A stretch of 44,974 nucleotides of DNA from Gammaproteobacteria bacterium (GCA_027366635.1 DAHXNE010000040.1:1-44974); one strand, 5' to 3'; counted from the stretch's first letter, positions 32,971 through 42,756 are shown. A program made the numbers and translations. Notes: generated from the letters alone by a model not told the origin.

Positions 32971-33080
32971 ATAAAGCAAAGCCGCGTGATCGCTCACGCG
33001 GCTTTGCCCCCCCTCGACCCGTGTCTGACCGGTTGGCCGGCGCAATCCCCTGTGACGTCTGGTCCCGTTTCGTTCTTGTT
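32971..33080 (-). ncRNA. candidate small RNA, about 110 nt
   Basis: On the minus strand a promoter-like pair (TTGACG 33109-33114, TACCAT 33087-33092, 16 bases apart) is followed about 110 bases later by a 14-bp GC-rich hairpin (32976-33007) and a short T-rich tail (TTTAT). No reading frame or SD lies between. It sits in the gap between convergent ampD and the GIN-domain gene. I recognise no known RNA family; the SRP RNA core is absent. The alternative is a long 3' untranslated region of ampD. Confidence 0.4.
32976..33007 (-). terminator. 14-bp hairpin, intrinsic terminator on the minus strand
   Basis: The arms 32976-32989 and 32994-33007 pair perfectly around a 4-base loop. On the minus strand the stem is followed by TTTAT. 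On the plus strand it is followed by a run of seven C. It therefore fits an end for ampD or small-RNA transcripts, and may also stop the convergent GIN-domain gene. Confidence 0.7.
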
Positions 33081-33086
33081 GCTTGG

Positions 33087-33114
33087 ATGGTATCCGGCTT
33101 CTGCGGTCCGTCAA
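33087..33114 (-). promoter_or_regulatory. sigma-70-like promoter for the candidate small RNA
   Basis: TTGACG, a 16-base spacer and TACCAT on the minus strand predict transcription starting near 33080, running away from ampD towards the hairpin at 32976. Confidence 0.4.
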
Positions 33115-33175
33115 GCTATTTCGATGCATCGTTGCACGATAGCAACGAAATCTTCGTGCCGCGTCGATCGCGAGC

Positions 33176-33823
33176 TCATGGCGATGAGGTCAATCGAGTC
33201 GCGAGTAGGTTTTGCCATCCCGTCCAGTCGAAGGCCGGGCCCGGATCTGTCTTGCGGCCGGGAGCGATATCGCTGTGTCGGGCGACGTGCTCACTGGAGA
33301 GCGTGGGATAAGTTGTGATGAGCGCCGCTGCCAGAGCGGTCAGACGCTCGTACTGGGCTTCCGTGTACGGTACGGTGTCCGTTCCCTCGAGTTCGATGCC
33401 GATCGAAAAATCATTGCACGCGGGCCGGCCCCGATAGGCGGAGTGCCCAGCGTGCCACGCCCGCATGCCGAATGGCGCGTACTGCGTGAGGGCGCCGTCC
33501 CGGCGCACCAGCACGTGGGCGCAAACCCGCAGCCCCACGAGCCCGCGCAGACTCGCCGGCCCGTCGGCCGGTATGTTGGCCGTGAACAGCCGGTCGATCC
33601 ACGGACCGCCGAACTCGCCGGGAGGGACGCTGATGCCGTGAATCACAATCAGCTCGAGCGGCGTGCCTGCAGGACGCGCATCGCAATGAGGCGAGAGTAC
33701 CTGGCGCGCGCCGATCAGCAGGCCGGTGGCGGCATCGATCACGAGCGGCGGATTGGGCGGACTCAAGGGATTCGCAAGTGCGTGCCCGGGCGCGGGCTGA
33801 AGCCGGGGTGAGCGGTGGCCCAA
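33176..33823 (-). CDS. ampD: 1,6-anhydro-N-acetylmuramyl-L-alanine amidase AmpD
   Basis: This cytoplasmic zinc amidase of cell-wall recycling removes the peptide from anhydroMurNAc. Zinc ligands are expected at the His in LIVIHGISVPPGEFGG, the His in EHVARHSDIAPGRKTDPGP and the Asp in the same motif, and all are present. WHAGHSAYRGRPACNDFSIG is also conserved. The open frame starts at a TTG (33823). Comparison with known AmpD N-termini suggests the real start is the GTG at 33742, giving VIDAATGLLIGARQVLSP. It is divergent from bioA. Confidence 0.92.
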   Translation of the reverse strand: MGHRSPRLQPAPGHALANPLSPPNPPLVIDAATGLLIGARQVLSPHCDARPAGTPLELIVIHGISVPPGEFGGPWIDRLFTANIPADGPASLRGLVGLRVCAHVLVRRDGALTQYAPFGMRAWHAGHSAYRGRPACNDFSIGIELEGTDTVPYTEAQYERLTALAAALITTYPTLSSEHVARHSDIAPGRKTDPGPAFDWTGWQNLLATRLTSSP

Positions 33824-33841
33824 TCATGCCACAATTGCGGC

Positions 33842-35197
33842 ATGAGAGCTGACAACACCACTTACGTCGAGCGTGACCTTGCCCATGTCTGGCATCCCTG
33901 CACGCAGATGAAGGACCACGAGCAGGTGCCGCTCATCCCGATCCGCCGCGGCCAGGGGGCGTGGCTCGAGGACTTCGAGGGTAGGCGCTATCTGGATGCC
34001 ATCAGCTCGTGGTGGGTCAACCTTTTCGGCCACGCCAATGCGCGGATCAACGCGGCGGTGCGGGCGCAGCTCGAGCAGCTCGAGCAGGTGATCCTGGCCG
34101 GCTTCACGCATGAGCCGGTGATTCGTCTGTCCGAGGCACTGACCGCCCTGGCGCCCGTGGGCCTGACCCGTTGCTTCTACGCCGACAATGGTTCCTCGGC
34201 GGTGGAAGTCGCGGTAAAAATGAGCTTTCACTACTGGCGCAACGTCGGTCGGGGTGCGAAGCGGCGTTTCATCACGCTCGCGAACAGCTATCACGGCGAG
34301 ACGCTCGGCGCGCTGGCCGTAGGCAATGTCGAGTTGTACAAAGACATTTACAAGCCGCTGTTGATGGACGTCATCACGGTGGCCTCGCCGGATTGCTTTG
34401 AGCGCGAGCCCGCAGAGACGTGGGCGGAGCACTCGCGGCGCAAGTTTGCGCACATGGAGGCCGCGCTCGAGCGGCACGCGCACGAGACGGCGGCGGTGAT
34501 CCTCGAGCCGCTGGTTCAGTGCGCCGGCGGCATGCGCATGTACGACCCGGTCTATCTGTCGCTGCTGCGCGCAGCCTGCGACCGGCATCAGGTGCACCTG
34601 ATCGCCGATGAGATCGCGGTCGGTTTCGGTCGGACCGGCACGATGTTCGCGTGCGAGCAGGCCGGCATCCGGCCGGATTTGATGTGCCTCTCGAAGGGCT
34701 TGACGGCCGGCTATCTGCCGCTCTCGGCGGTGCTGACCACGGAGGCCGTATACGCGGCATTCTACGACGAGTACACCAAGCTCAACGCGTTCCTGCATTC
34801 GCACAGCTTTACGGGCAATCCGCTGGCGTGCGCTGCGGCGCTCGCATGTGTGGACATATTCCGCACCGACGCGGTGCTCGAGCGCAACCGTACCCTGAGT
34901 GCACGCCTGGGGGAGCGGGCTCGGGAGCTCGAGCCGCACCCGCACGTGGCCGAAGTCCGCCAGCGCGGGATGATCGTCGCGGTGGAGCTGGTCAAAGACA
35001 AGGCAGCGCGCAAGCCCTATCCGTGGCAGGAGCGGCGTGGGCTGACGATCTACCGGCACGCACTCAGTCGTGGGGTCCTGCTGCGCCCCATCGGAAACGT
35101 CGTTTACTTCATGCCGCCCTACGTCGTCACCCCTGAGGAAATCGATCTGATGGTGGAGGTGGCGCGGGAGGGCATCGAGCTCGCCACGTGCGATTGA
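33842..35197 (+). CDS. bioA: adenosylmethionine-8-amino-7-oxononanoate aminotransferase
   Basis: This PLP aminotransferase makes 7,8-diaminopelargonic acid in biotin synthesis. The 451 residues match the family (about 430-450). The BioA-specific VWHPCTQMKDHE start, AISSWWVNLFGHANARIN, the Asp in LIADEIAVGFGRTGTMF and the PLP lysine in LSKGLTAGYLPLSAVL are present. It starts at the ATG at 33842, where CACAAT sits six bases upstream. No biotin operon surrounds it, as is common in gammaproteobacteria. Confidence 0.96.
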   Translation: MRADNTTYVERDLAHVWHPCTQMKDHEQVPLIPIRRGQGAWLEDFEGRRYLDAISSWWVNLFGHANARINAAVRAQLEQLEQVILAGFTHEPVIRLSEALTALAPVGLTRCFYADNGSSAVEVAVKMSFHYWRNVGRGAKRRFITLANSYHGETLGALAVGNVELYKDIYKPLLMDVITVASPDCFEREPAETWAEHSRRKFAHMEAALERHAHETAAVILEPLVQCAGGMRMYDPVYLSLLRAACDRHQVHLIADEIAVGFGRTGTMFACEQAGIRPDLMCLSKGLTAGYLPLSAVLTTEAVYAAFYDEYTKLNAFLHSHSFTGNPLACAAALACVDIFRTDAVLERNRTLSARLGERARELEPHPHVAEVRQRGMIVAVELVKDKAARKPYPWQERRGLTIYRHALSRGVLLRPIGNVVYFMPPYVVTPEEIDLMVEVAREGIELATCD

Positions 35198-35919
35198 CGC
35201 GAGTCTATACGCCGGGCCCGCTTGTGCCCGGTGAGCCTTGTACGTTGCGGGATGAAGCGGCGAACCACGTGGCGCGCGTGCTGCGTCTGGACGTCGGAGA
35301 TGCGCTCACGGTATTCGACGGGGAAGGTGCGGAGTACATCGCGCGCATCGCTGCGATTTCTCGTGGCGAGGTACGCATCGTGCCGGGCGAGCGGCGCGCG
35401 AATGAGTGCGAGTCTCGCCTGCGACTGACTCTGGTGCAGGGTGTCTCGCGAGGCGAGCGCATGGACTGGGTCGTGCAGAAGGCGGTCGAGCTCGGCGTTA
35501 CGCGCATTGTGCCGGTCCTGACTGAGCGCAGCGTGGTGCGGCTCGACGCCGCCCAGGCGCACGGCAAGCAACGGCACTGGCGCGGAATCGCGGTTTCGGC
35601 GTGCGAGCAGAGCGGGCGCGGGTACTTGCCGCAGATCACCGCGGCTGTCCCGCTCGATGCGTGGTTGGCCGGGCTGCCGCCCGGCGGGCTGAAAGTGCTG
35701 CCGAGTCTCGATGGCGCGGCGGGCCTGGCGTCGCTCCCCCCGCTGGCCCGCGAAGTACTGGTGCTCATCGGTCCGGAGGGCGGGCTGTCCGATAGCGAGG
35801 CGGCGGCTGCCCTCAGGAGCGGGTTCCGCCCCGTCCGGCTCGGGCCCCGGGTGCTACGTACCGAGACGGCCGCCGTCGTGGCTCTGGCGCTGCTTCAGCA
35901 GCGCTTCGGGGACCTTTGA
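35188..35919 (+). CDS. rsmE: 16S rRNA m3U1498 methyltransferase RsmE
   Basis: This 243-residue SPOUT methyltransferase modifies U1498 of 16S rRNA. An N-terminal PUA-like domain (HVARVLRLDVGDALTVFDG) is followed by the trefoil-knot domain with RGERMDWVVQKAVELGVTRI, the SAM-binding LIGPEGGLSDSEAAAA and LGPRVLRTETAAV. The GTG start overlaps bioA by ten bases. In many relatives rsmE neighbours gshB; here it is separate. Confidence 0.95.
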   Translation: MRLTRVYTPGPLVPGEPCTLRDEAANHVARVLRLDVGDALTVFDGEGAEYIARIAAISRGEVRIVPGERRANECESRLRLTLVQGVSRGERMDWVVQKAVELGVTRIVPVLTERSVVRLDAAQAHGKQRHWRGIAVSACEQSGRGYLPQITAAVPLDAWLAGLPPGGLKVLPSLDGAAGLASLPPLAREVLVLIGPEGGLSDSEAAAALRSGFRPVRLGPRVLRTETAAVVALALLQQRFGDL

Positions 35920-35932
35920 GGATCCCCTCGAA

Positions 35933-36616
35933 CTAGGGTTGCAGGCGGGTGACCGTCCAGGGGGCTGCCTCCAGCGTTTCGGCGCCAGGATGCAGGGAGC
36001 GATGCCACCGCAAGCGGTCGTGAATCCGCGCGTTGCCCTCGACCCATAGCTCGACGCTTTCGGCCCAGAGCCGGTATCCGCCCCAGTGCACCGGCCGCGC
36101 AATCTGCCCGTCGAACGGCCCGTGCTCTCCCGTCCGATCGGGCGGGGGTGCCCCGAAGCGCCGTGCCGCGCTCGCCAGAGCCTGTTCGAGCGCCGCGCGA
36201 GACTCGGTCGGCTCGCTCTGCCGGCTGGCCCAGGCCCCGAGACGGCTCTGCCACGGGCGCGAGGCGAAGTACGCGTCGCTCTCGGCGGGCGGCGATTTGA
36301 GCACCGGGCCTTCGATGCGCGCCTGGCGGTGCAGCCTGTCCCAGTGAAACACCGCGGCCGCGCGTGGATTTGCCGCGAGCTCCCGGCCTTTTCGTGACAG
36401 GTAGTTGGTATAGAACACGATGTAGCCAGGGTCGACCGCCAGGTCCTTGCACAGCACGACGCGCGCCGAAGGGCGCCCGGCCGCATCACAGGTCGCCAGG
36501 ATCATGGCGTTCGGGTTCGGCTGCGTTTCGCCGCGCTGGGCGTCTTCGAGCCATCGCGCCAGTATGGCAAGCGGCTCGTCCGGCGGCGTGCCGGTCAATT
36601 CCGTGGGCGGGGACAT
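35933..36616 (-). CDS. pdxH: pyridoxine/pyridoxamine 5'-phosphate oxidase
   Basis: This FMN-dependent enzyme makes PLP. The 227 residues include [60 protein letters not shown] and the C-terminal PLP/FMN site [11 protein letters not shown] and [10 protein letters not shown]. The ATG at 36616 gives the normal length, and the long frame to 37552 is an overlap with tyrA on the other strand. It converges on rsmE with 13 bases between their stops. Confidence 0.96.
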   Translation of the reverse strand: MSPPTELTGTPPDEPLAILARWLEDAQRGETQPNPNAMILATCDAAGRPSARVVLCKDLAVDPGYIVFYTNYLSRKGRELAANPRAAAVFHWDRLHRQARIEGPVLKSPPAESDAYFASRPWQSRLGAWASRQSEPTESRAALEQALASAARRFGAPPPDRTGEHGPFDGQIARPVHWGGYRLWAESVELWVEGNARIHDRLRWHRSLHPGAETLEAAPWTVTRLQP

Positions 36617-36666
36617 GAACTCATGGTACGGGAAAGCCACCGGCTGCGGAACCGTCGAAATTCGAC

Positions 36667-36695
36667 TTGCGATGGCGCTCGAGGCCCGATACAAG
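36667..36695 (+). promoter_or_regulatory. tyrA: candidate tyrA promoter
   Basis: TTGCGA (36667-36672) and TACAAG (36690-36695) are 17 bases apart, within the 126-base gap between divergent pdxH and tyrA. The predicted start is about 40 bases before the ATG. No attenuator or TyrR-like site was recognised. Confidence 0.3.
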
Positions 36696-36742
36696 GGAGT
36701 CAGACCCGCCTTGGAGCCCGACGCATTTTCGGTACCTGCCGC

Positions 36743-37867
36743 ATGTCCAGCAACGACGTGACATTGGATGATTTGCGCCGCCGGCTGAACGAGCTGGATC
36801 GGCAGTTCATCGCGCTTGCGGCCGAGCGCAAGGCCCTGAGTGGCGAAGTGGCGCGCGTGAAGCGCGCAACGGGCTATCCGACCAGGGATTTCGCGCGCGA
36901 GCGGGACGTGATCCTGGGGGCCCGCGCCGACGCGGCACAACTCGGTGTTTCGCCCGATTTGGCCGAAGAGTTGTTGCGACTGCTGATCCGCGCCTCCCTG
37001 GCCACGCAGGAGCAGGCAAGCGTCGCGGCGCACGGCTCGGGGTCGGGGCGGCGAGCACTCGTCATCGGCGGCGGCGGCAAGATGGGCCGCTGGTTCGTGC
37101 AGTTCCTGACTTCGCAGGGCTTTGCTGTCGAGGTCGCCGATCCGAGCGGGGGGCCGGCCGGCGTGCCGAGCTTGCCGGACTGGCGCGTGAGCGATCTGAC
37201 GCACGACTTCATCGTCCTTGCCACGCCCCTCGGCGCTACCGACCCTTTGCTGCGCGACTTGGCGCTGCGCCGTCCCGCCGGCGTCATTTTCGATATCGGC
37301 TCGCTGAAATCGCCGCTGCGTGCCGGGCTCATGGCGCTGAAGTCGCATGGCTGCCGGGTGACTTCGGTTCATCCGATGTTTGGGCCCGACACCGAGCTGC
37401 TGTCGGGGCGGCACGTCATTTTCGTCGACCTCGGCAGCGCCGAGGCGCTGACGGCGGCGCGGGCGCTGTTCGCACCGACGATGGCCGAGCAGGTGGTGAC
37501 CAGTCTCGACGATCACGATCGACTGATCGCGTACGTGCTGGGGCTTTCCCATGCTTTGAACATCGCGTTTTTCACGGCGCTGGCCGAGAGCGGGGAGGCG
37601 GCCCCCAGGCTGGCGCGGATCTCCAGCACCACGTTCGATGCGCAGCTCGAGGTGGCGAGCCGCGTCGCCGAGGAGAGCCCCGAGCTGTACTACGAGATCC
37701 AGAGCCTGAACGATTACGGCGCCGAGTCGCTCGAGGCCCTGGCCAAGGCGGTCGAGCGCGTCCGCACCGCGGTATTGTCGCGAGACCAGAACACCTTCAC
37801 GGCGTTGATGCGTCAGGGGCGGGATTATCTGGAGGACCGCCGCAGCCTTGCCGAGCGACGCGCGTAG
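36743..37867 (+). CDS. tyrA: bifunctional chorismate mutase/prephenate dehydrogenase
   Basis: This enzyme of tyrosine synthesis has the same length as E. coli TyrA (374 versus 373). Residues about 1-95 form an AroQ chorismate mutase ([38 protein letters not shown]). The rest is the NAD-dependent dehydrogenase ([56 protein letters not shown]). The ATG at 36743 matches the family start. Confidence 0.95.
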   Translation: MSSNDVTLDDLRRRLNELDRQFIALAAERKALSGEVARVKRATGYPTRDFARERDVILGARADAAQLGVSPDLAEELLRLLIRASLATQEQASVAAHGSGSGRRALVIGGGGKMGRWFVQFLTSQGFAVEVADPSGGPAGVPSLPDWRVSDLTHDFIVLATPLGATDPLLRDLALRRPAGVIFDIGSLKSPLRAGLMALKSHGCRVTSVHPMFGPDTELLSGRHVIFVDLGSAEALTAARALFAPTMAEQVVTSLDDHDRLIAYVLGLSHALNIAFFTALAESGEAAPRLARISSTTFDAQLEVASRVAEESPELYYEIQSLNDYGAESLEALAKAVERVRTAVLSRDQNTFTALMRQGRDYLEDRRSLAERRA

Positions 37868-37906
37868 ATTTCCGCTGGCGCGGCGCGCGCCCGGATCAGA
37901 CTTCAG

Positions 37907-38476
37907 ATGGCCAACGACATCATCGATTCAGACGGCTTCCGGGCGAACGTGGGTATCGTGCTGATGCGCCGCGACGGTACCGTGTTCCTCGGACGGCGCA
38001 CCGGCGGCAAGGGGTGGCAGTTCCCGCAGGGCGGGATCCGGGAGGGCGAGAGCCTCGAGCAGGCACTGTATCGCGAGCTGCGCGAAGAGACCGGCCTGGC
38101 GCAAGACGATGTCGAGATCCTCGGCCGCACCGCGCAATGGCTGCGCTACCGGTTGCCGCCGCGCTACATCCGCCGCAACCGCCTCCCGCTGTGCGTTGGC
38201 CAGAAGCAATACTGGTTTCTGCTGCGGCTGGCCCGCGAGCCGGTGACCTTCGATTTCACGAGCACCGGCGAGGAGCCGGAATTCGACGAGTGGCGCTGGA
38301 CGGATTTCTGGGAGCCGGCCCGCGCGGTGATCTACTTCAAACGTAAGGTCTACCAGCGTGCGCTGGTGGAGCTGGCGCCCACGGCTTTTCCGGCCGGTCA
38401 GCCGGCGCTCCCGGCGTGGTGGGGCACGCTCGCGCGCGCCTCAGCGGGCAGGAGCGGGACAGGCGACGGGGCGTGA
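37907..38476 (+). CDS. rppH: RNA pyrophosphohydrolase RppH
   Basis: This Nudix hydrolase removes pyrophosphate from mRNA 5' ends to trigger decay. The start DGFRANVGIVLMRRDGTVFL is typical. The Nudix box runs from GGIREGESLEQALYREL to REETGL, with all catalytic Glu present. FKRKVYQRALVELAP closes the fold. At 189 residues it has a slightly longer Pro/Ala-rich tail than E. coli RppH (176). Only 40 bases separate it from tyrA. Confidence 0.95.
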   Translation: MANDIIDSDGFRANVGIVLMRRDGTVFLGRRTGGKGWQFPQGGIREGESLEQALYRELREETGLAQDDVEILGRTAQWLRYRLPPRYIRRNRLPLCVGQKQYWFLLRLAREPVTFDFTSTGEEPEFDEWRWTDFWEPARAVIYFKRKVYQRALVELAPTAFPAGQPALPAWWGTLARASAGRSGTGDGA

Positions 38477-38735
38477 GCGGTCCTCCGGCGTAACCGCCCG
38501 AGGCTTGTGCGATGCCGCGGCGGCGGCAGGCGGGGCGTCCGAACCGATGGTCGCATGAGCCGGACCGTGAGCTTGTCGGTCGACGGGGTAGGGCCGGGTG
38601 AGTCGATGCTCCATAACCGGGCCATGACCGGTAGCGCCACGGGAACTCCTTTGGAACGTCATCTGCGAGCCGTGATCGACCGGCACGACGAGTGTATTTT
38701 TGACCTGGACGTCCTCACCTTCTAGACTGCGGACC
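38477..38735. other. 259-base gap before erpA
   Basis: The gap contains the erpA promoter. Two overlapping open frames cross it: plus 38555-38725 (56 codons from an internal ATG, ending [15 protein letters not shown]) and minus 38737-38441 (98 codons, starting [20 protein letters not shown]). Neither has an SD. Both look partly protein-like, but at most one could be real. Confidence 0.3.
38700..38728 (+). promoter_or_regulatory. erpA: strong sigma-70 promoter abutting the erpA start codon
   Basis: TTGACC (38700-38705) and TAGACT (38723-38728) are exactly 17 bases apart. The predicted transcription start (about 38735) coincides with the ATG at 38736, and there is no SD. Confidence 0.55.
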
Positions 38736-39089
38736 ATGAGTACTACCGAAGTCGCCTCTGAAACCGCGCTCGTCTTCACCGATGCGGCCGCCCGCAAAGT
38801 CGGCGACCTGATCCGCGGGGAAGGCAACCCCAACCTCATGCTGCGCGTCTTCGTGCAGGGCGGCGGATGCTCGGGCCTGCAGTACGGGTTCGAGTTCGAC
38901 GAGCAGGTCCAGGATGGGGATGCCTGCGTGGAGAATCAGGGAGTGAAGCTGTTGGTGGACCCGATGAGCGCGCAATACCTCATGGGAGCCGAGATCGACT
39001 ACCGCGAGGGGCTCGAAGGCGCGCAGTTCGTCATTCGCAACCCCAACGCCACGACCACGTGCGGCTGCGGGTCTTCGTTCTCCGCCTGA
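38736..39089 (+). CDS. erpA: iron-sulfur cluster insertion protein ErpA
   Basis: This A-type carrier of 117 residues delivers [Fe-S] clusters, for example to isoprenoid enzymes. The fold and ligands are typical: [20 protein letters not shown] supplies the first Cys and [11 protein letters not shown] the other two, with [20 protein letters not shown] between them. The ATG matches the known N-terminus. No SD lies before it, and a promoter ends seven bases upstream, so the message may be leaderless. Confidence 0.95.
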   Translation: MSTTEVASETALVFTDAAARKVGDLIRGEGNPNLMLRVFVQGGGCSGLQYGFEFDEQVQDGDACVENQGVKLLVDPMSAQYLMGAEIDYREGLEGAQFVIRNPNATTTCGCGSSFSA

Positions 39090-39105
39090 GCCGGCGGCAA
39101 GCCGC

Positions 39106-40659
39106 GTGCGTTCGGCCGCTTCGCGCAAAACCCGCACCGCCCGCAAATCCAGCCGCCCCGTTCCGGATGTCCTCGCGGCCGTCGACTTAGGCTCGAACAG
39201 CTTCCATATGGTCGTGGCGAGATATTCGCACGGCCAGCTGGTCATCATCGATCGCCTGCGCGAGATGGTGCGGCTCGCCTCGGGTGTCGAGACCAATGGG
39301 GAGATCGATCGTGCGGCGGCCGCGCGGGCGATCGCGTGTCTGGAGCGCTTCGGCCAGCGGCTGCGCGCCATGCGTGCCGGCACCGTGCGCGCCGTCGGGA
39401 CCAGCGCGCTGCGGGTCGCGCAGCGCAAGGGGCCGTTTCTGGCGCGCGCGCGCGAGGCGCTGGGCCATCCCATCGAGATCATCTCCGGACGCGAAGAGGC
39501 GCGGCTGATTTACGCCGGCGTCGCCACGAATCTGCCGCGCGAGCCCGATCGGCGGCTGATCGTGGACATCGGTGGCGGCAGCACCGAGCTGATCGTCGGG
39601 CGGGGTTTGATACCGATCGAGCTCGAGAGCGTGCGCGTCGGCTGCGTGGTGATCAGCGAGCGCTACTTCGGCGAGGGCAAAATCTCCGCCAAGCGCATGT
39701 CGGCGGCCCGGGTGGCTGTCCGGCAGCAGCTGGCGCCGCTGCGCAGCGTGTTCCGGCGCCGAGGCTGGCAGGTCTGCGCCGGCAGCTCCGGTACCGTGCG
39801 GGCCATCGGCGAGGCGATTCGCGAGCTCAATCCGGGCGCGAATGCCGTCACGCCGAGCGGCATAGAGCAGCTGGCGAAGCAGGTCGTCGCGGCGGGACAC
39901 ACGCGGGAACTTCGCTTCTGGGCCGTCACCGAAGACCGCCGGCCGGTGTTTCCGGGCGGTGTGGCGATTCTGGCGGAGATCCTCAAAGTGTTCGGTGTGA
40001 AGGAGATGCGCATCGTCGACGGCGCGCTGCGCGAGGGACTCCTGTACGACATGGTCGGCCGCTACACCGACGAGGATGCGCGTGAGCGCACCGTGCGCAG
40101 CATGCAGCTGCGCTATCATGTCGACACCGAGCAAGCCGAGCGGGTCGCGGATACGGCGCTGAAATTGCTCAAGGGCGCGCGCGCGGCATGGAAGCTCGGC
40201 AACGATCCGCAGGCCGCGCTGATGTTGAAATGGGCGGCGCGCCTGCACGAGATCGGGCTCGACGTCGCGCACAGCGGCTATCATCGCCACGGCGCATATC
40301 TGCTTGATAACGCCGATATGCCGGGCTTCTCCCGCAGCGAGCAGCGTCTGCTCGCGAGCCTGGTCGGAGCGCATCGCCGCAAGCTCGCTCGCGACGGCCT
40401 TGCCGAGCTGATGCCACCGTGGGATCGACACGCGCTGCAGCTGATCGCGCTGTTGCGTTTGGCCGTGCTGCTGCACCGCGGGCGCGGGCATGTCGCGCTG
40501 CCGCGGATCCGGCTCTCCGTCAGGCTCAATTCGCTGCAGCTTGCGTTCCCGGTGCGCTGGCTGGCGAGCCACCCGCTGACGCAAGCCGATCTGCGCCAGG
40601 AAGTGCAATATCTGCGCGCGGCGGGGCTGAGCCTGCGGGTCCCAGGCCTCGGCGGCTGA
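39106..40659 (+). CDS. ppx: exopolyphosphatase (Ppx/GppA family)
   Basis: This 517-residue enzyme hydrolyses polyphosphate from its ends, and related GppA enzymes hydrolyse pppGpp. The ASKHA ATPase core shows LAAVDLGSNSFHMVVARY, the acidic site EIISGREEARLIYAGV, IVDIGGGSTELIVGRG and CAGSSGTVRAIGEAI. A C-terminal HD-like helical domain contains RLHEIGLDVAHSGYHRHGAY. It starts at a GTG 16 bases after erpA and converges on ppk1, a common pairing of synthesis and breakdown. Ppx is favoured over GppA by that context. Confidence 0.93.
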   Translation: MRSAASRKTRTARKSSRPVPDVLAAVDLGSNSFHMVVARYSHGQLVIIDRLREMVRLASGVETNGEIDRAAAARAIACLERFGQRLRAMRAGTVRAVGTSALRVAQRKGPFLARAREALGHPIEIISGREEARLIYAGVATNLPREPDRRLIVDIGGGSTELIVGRGLIPIELESVRVGCVVISERYFGEGKISAKRMSAARVAVRQQLAPLRSVFRRRGWQVCAGSSGTVRAIGEAIRELNPGANAVTPSGIEQLAKQVVAAGHTRELRFWAVTEDRRPVFPGGVAILAEILKVFGVKEMRIVDGALREGLLYDMVGRYTDEDARERTVRSMQLRYHVDTEQAERVADTALKLLKGARAAWKLGNDPQAALMLKWAARLHEIGLDVAHSGYHRHGAYLLDNADMPGFSRSEQRLLASLVGAHRRKLARDGLAELMPPWDRHALQLIALLRLAVLLHRGRGHVALPRIRLSVRLNSLQLAFPVRWLASHPLTQADLRQEVQYLRAAGLSLRVPGLGG

Positions 40660-40671
40660 GCCGCGCCGGGC

Positions 40672-42756
40672 TCAGCCGCCGCCGCTGAACACGCTGCCGG
40701 CGGCATTGCGCGCCAGCAGCGCGCCCTGGAAGCTGATCCGCTCTTGCGTCGGCGCCGACAGCCGCTCGTACCGCCCATCGGGCAACAGCCGCCATGCCTG
40801 GGTGTTGTCGCGCAGGGAGAGTTCGAGGTCCTCGAGGATGCGTGCCTGATGCGAGGCGCGCTCGATCGGGAACGCCACCTCGATGCGGTGGAAAAAGTTC
40901 CGCTCCATCCAGTCGGCGCTGGCGCAGTAGATCTCGCTCTGGCCGTCGTTGTGGAAGTAGAACGCGCGGGAATGCTCGAGGAATCGGCCGACGATGGAGC
41001 GCACCTCGATGTTTTCCGACACCTCCGGTACTCCCGGACGCAGCGCGCACACGCCGCGCACGATCAGATCGATCTTGACGCCGGCCCGCGACGCCCGGTA
41101 GAGCGCCTCGATCGACTGCTGCTCGACCAGCGCGTTCATCTTGGCAATGATGCGCGCCGTCCGTCCGGCCTGCGCATGCTCGCGCTCGCGCTCGATCTTC
41201 TCCAGTATCGCCTCGTGCAGCCCGAACGGCGATTGCACCAGCCGGTGCAGGCTCGGGGTGCGCGTCAGGCTCGTCAGCTCGAGGAACAGCTCGTGCACGT
41301 CCTGTCCGACCTCCTCACGGCAGGTGAACAACCCGTAGTCGGTGTACTGGCGGGCCGTGCGCGGGTGGTAATTACCGGTGCCGAGGTGGCAGTAGCGGCG
41401 GATGCCGCCCGGCTCGCGGCGTACCACCAGCGCGAGCTTCGCATGCGTCTTGTAGCCGACCACGCCGTACATGACGTGCGCGCCGGCCTCCTGCAGCCGA
41501 TTGGACAGCTCGATGTTCGCCTCCTCATCGAAACGCGCCCGCAGCTCGATGATCACCGTTACGTCCTTGCCCGCCGCCGCCGCCGCGACCAGCGCATCCA
41601 CGATCGGGGAGTCGCTGCCCGTGCGATAGAGCGTCTGCTTGATGGCCAGCACCAGGGGGTCGCCGGCTGCCTGGCGCAGAAAGTCCATGACCGGCGTGAA
41701 GCTCTGATAGGGGTGGTGCAGCAGCAGGTCGTTCTGGCGGATCGCGGCGAACACGTCCGCGCCGTTGGCGAGCCGTTGCGGCAGTCCCGGCGTGAAGGCT
41801 GGATATTTCAGGTCCGACCGCGGCACCAGATCATAGATGGCCGAAAGGCGGTTGAGATTGACCGGGCCGTGCACGCGGTAGGTGTCGATCTCCCCCAGGG
41901 CGAACTGGCGCTGCAGGAAGTGCACGATGTCCTCGGGGCAGTCGCTCGAGGTCTCCAGGCGCACTGCCGCGCCGTATCCTCGGTGCGCCAGCTCGCCCTC
42001 CAGCGCGCGGCGCAGATCGTCGATCTCTTCCTCGTCGACGAACAGGTCGCTGTTGCGCGTGAGGCGGAATTGGTAGCAGCCGAGAACATGGATGCCGGCG
42101 AACAACTTCTGCACGAATGCGTGCACGATGCCCGTCAGCAGGACCATGGTGCGCTGCGGGCCGTCGCTTGGCACCGGCACGACGCGGGGCAGCGAACGCG
42201 GCGCCTGCACGATCGCGAGCTCGCTGTCACGCCCGAATGCGTCGCGGCCCTCGAGCCGAACGATGAAATTCAGGCTCTTGTTCTGGATGCGCGGGAACGG
42301 GCGGGCGGGGTCGAGTCCCAGGGGGCTCAGGACCGGCTCGACCTCGTGCTCGAAGTACTGCTCCAGCCACTGATGGGCCGCAGCGGTCCAGTCGGTATGG
42401 CCCAGCAGCAGGATGCCGCGCGCGGCGAGCCCCGGCAGCAAGCTCTCGTTGAGGCAACGGTACTGCTCCTCGACCAGGCGCGCAGCGCGCTCGTGGATCG
42501 CCGCGAGCTGCTCCTCGAGCGATAGTGCGTCGGCGGCGGCCTGCCTCGATCCGAGCTCCTGCAGCTGCTTCAGGCCTGCGACCCGGATCTCGAAGAACTC
42601 ATCGAGGTTGCCCGAGGCGATGCACAGGAAGCGCAACCGCTCGAGCAGCGGTGCCGACGAGTCCCACGCCTGTGCCAGGACGCGCTGGTTGAACTCGAGC
42701 AGGGAAAGCTCGCGGTTGATGTACAGCTGCGGCGATTTGAGGTCCTGGGCGTCCAT
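40672..42756 (-). CDS. ppk1: polyphosphate kinase 1
   Basis: This 694-residue enzyme makes polyphosphate from ATP. The N-domain [20 protein letters not shown], the head domain and the PLD-like catalytic domains are present, with the phospho-histidine motif [19 protein letters not shown] and the second His in [13 protein letters not shown]. The frame stays open to 43185, but the ATG at 42756 fits the family start. It is convergent with ppx (12 bases between stops) and divergent from tyrS. Confidence 0.96.
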   Translation of the reverse strand: MDAQDLKSPQLYINRELSLLEFNQRVLAQAWDSSAPLLERLRFLCIASGNLDEFFEIRVAGLKQLQELGSRQAAADALSLEEQLAAIHERAARLVEEQYRCLNESLLPGLAARGILLLGHTDWTAAAHQWLEQYFEHEVEPVLSPLGLDPARPFPRIQNKSLNFIVRLEGRDAFGRDSELAIVQAPRSLPRVVPVPSDGPQRTMVLLTGIVHAFVQKLFAGIHVLGCYQFRLTRNSDLFVDEEEIDDLRRALEGELAHRGYGAAVRLETSSDCPEDIVHFLQRQFALGEIDTYRVHGPVNLNRLSAIYDLVPRSDLKYPAFTPGLPQRLANGADVFAAIRQNDLLLHHPYQSFTPVMDFLRQAAGDPLVLAIKQTLYRTGSDSPIVDALVAAAAAGKDVTVIIELRARFDEEANIELSNRLQEAGAHVMYGVVGYKTHAKLALVVRREPGGIRRYCHLGTGNYHPRTARQYTDYGLFTCREEVGQDVHELFLELTSLTRTPSLHRLVQSPFGLHEAILEKIEREREHAQAGRTARIIAKMNALVEQQSIEALYRASRAGVKIDLIVRGVCALRPGVPEVSENIEVRSIVGRFLEHSRAFYFHNDGQSEIYCASADWMERNFFHRIEVAFPIERASHQARILEDLELSLRDNTQAWRLLPDGRYERLSAPTQERISFQGALLARNAAGSVFSGGG

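Noticed and set aside
32971-33080. SRP (4.5S) RNA as identity of the small RNA candidate
   Set aside because: The length is similar, but the conserved GGAAGG...AGCAGCC tetraloop region is absent.
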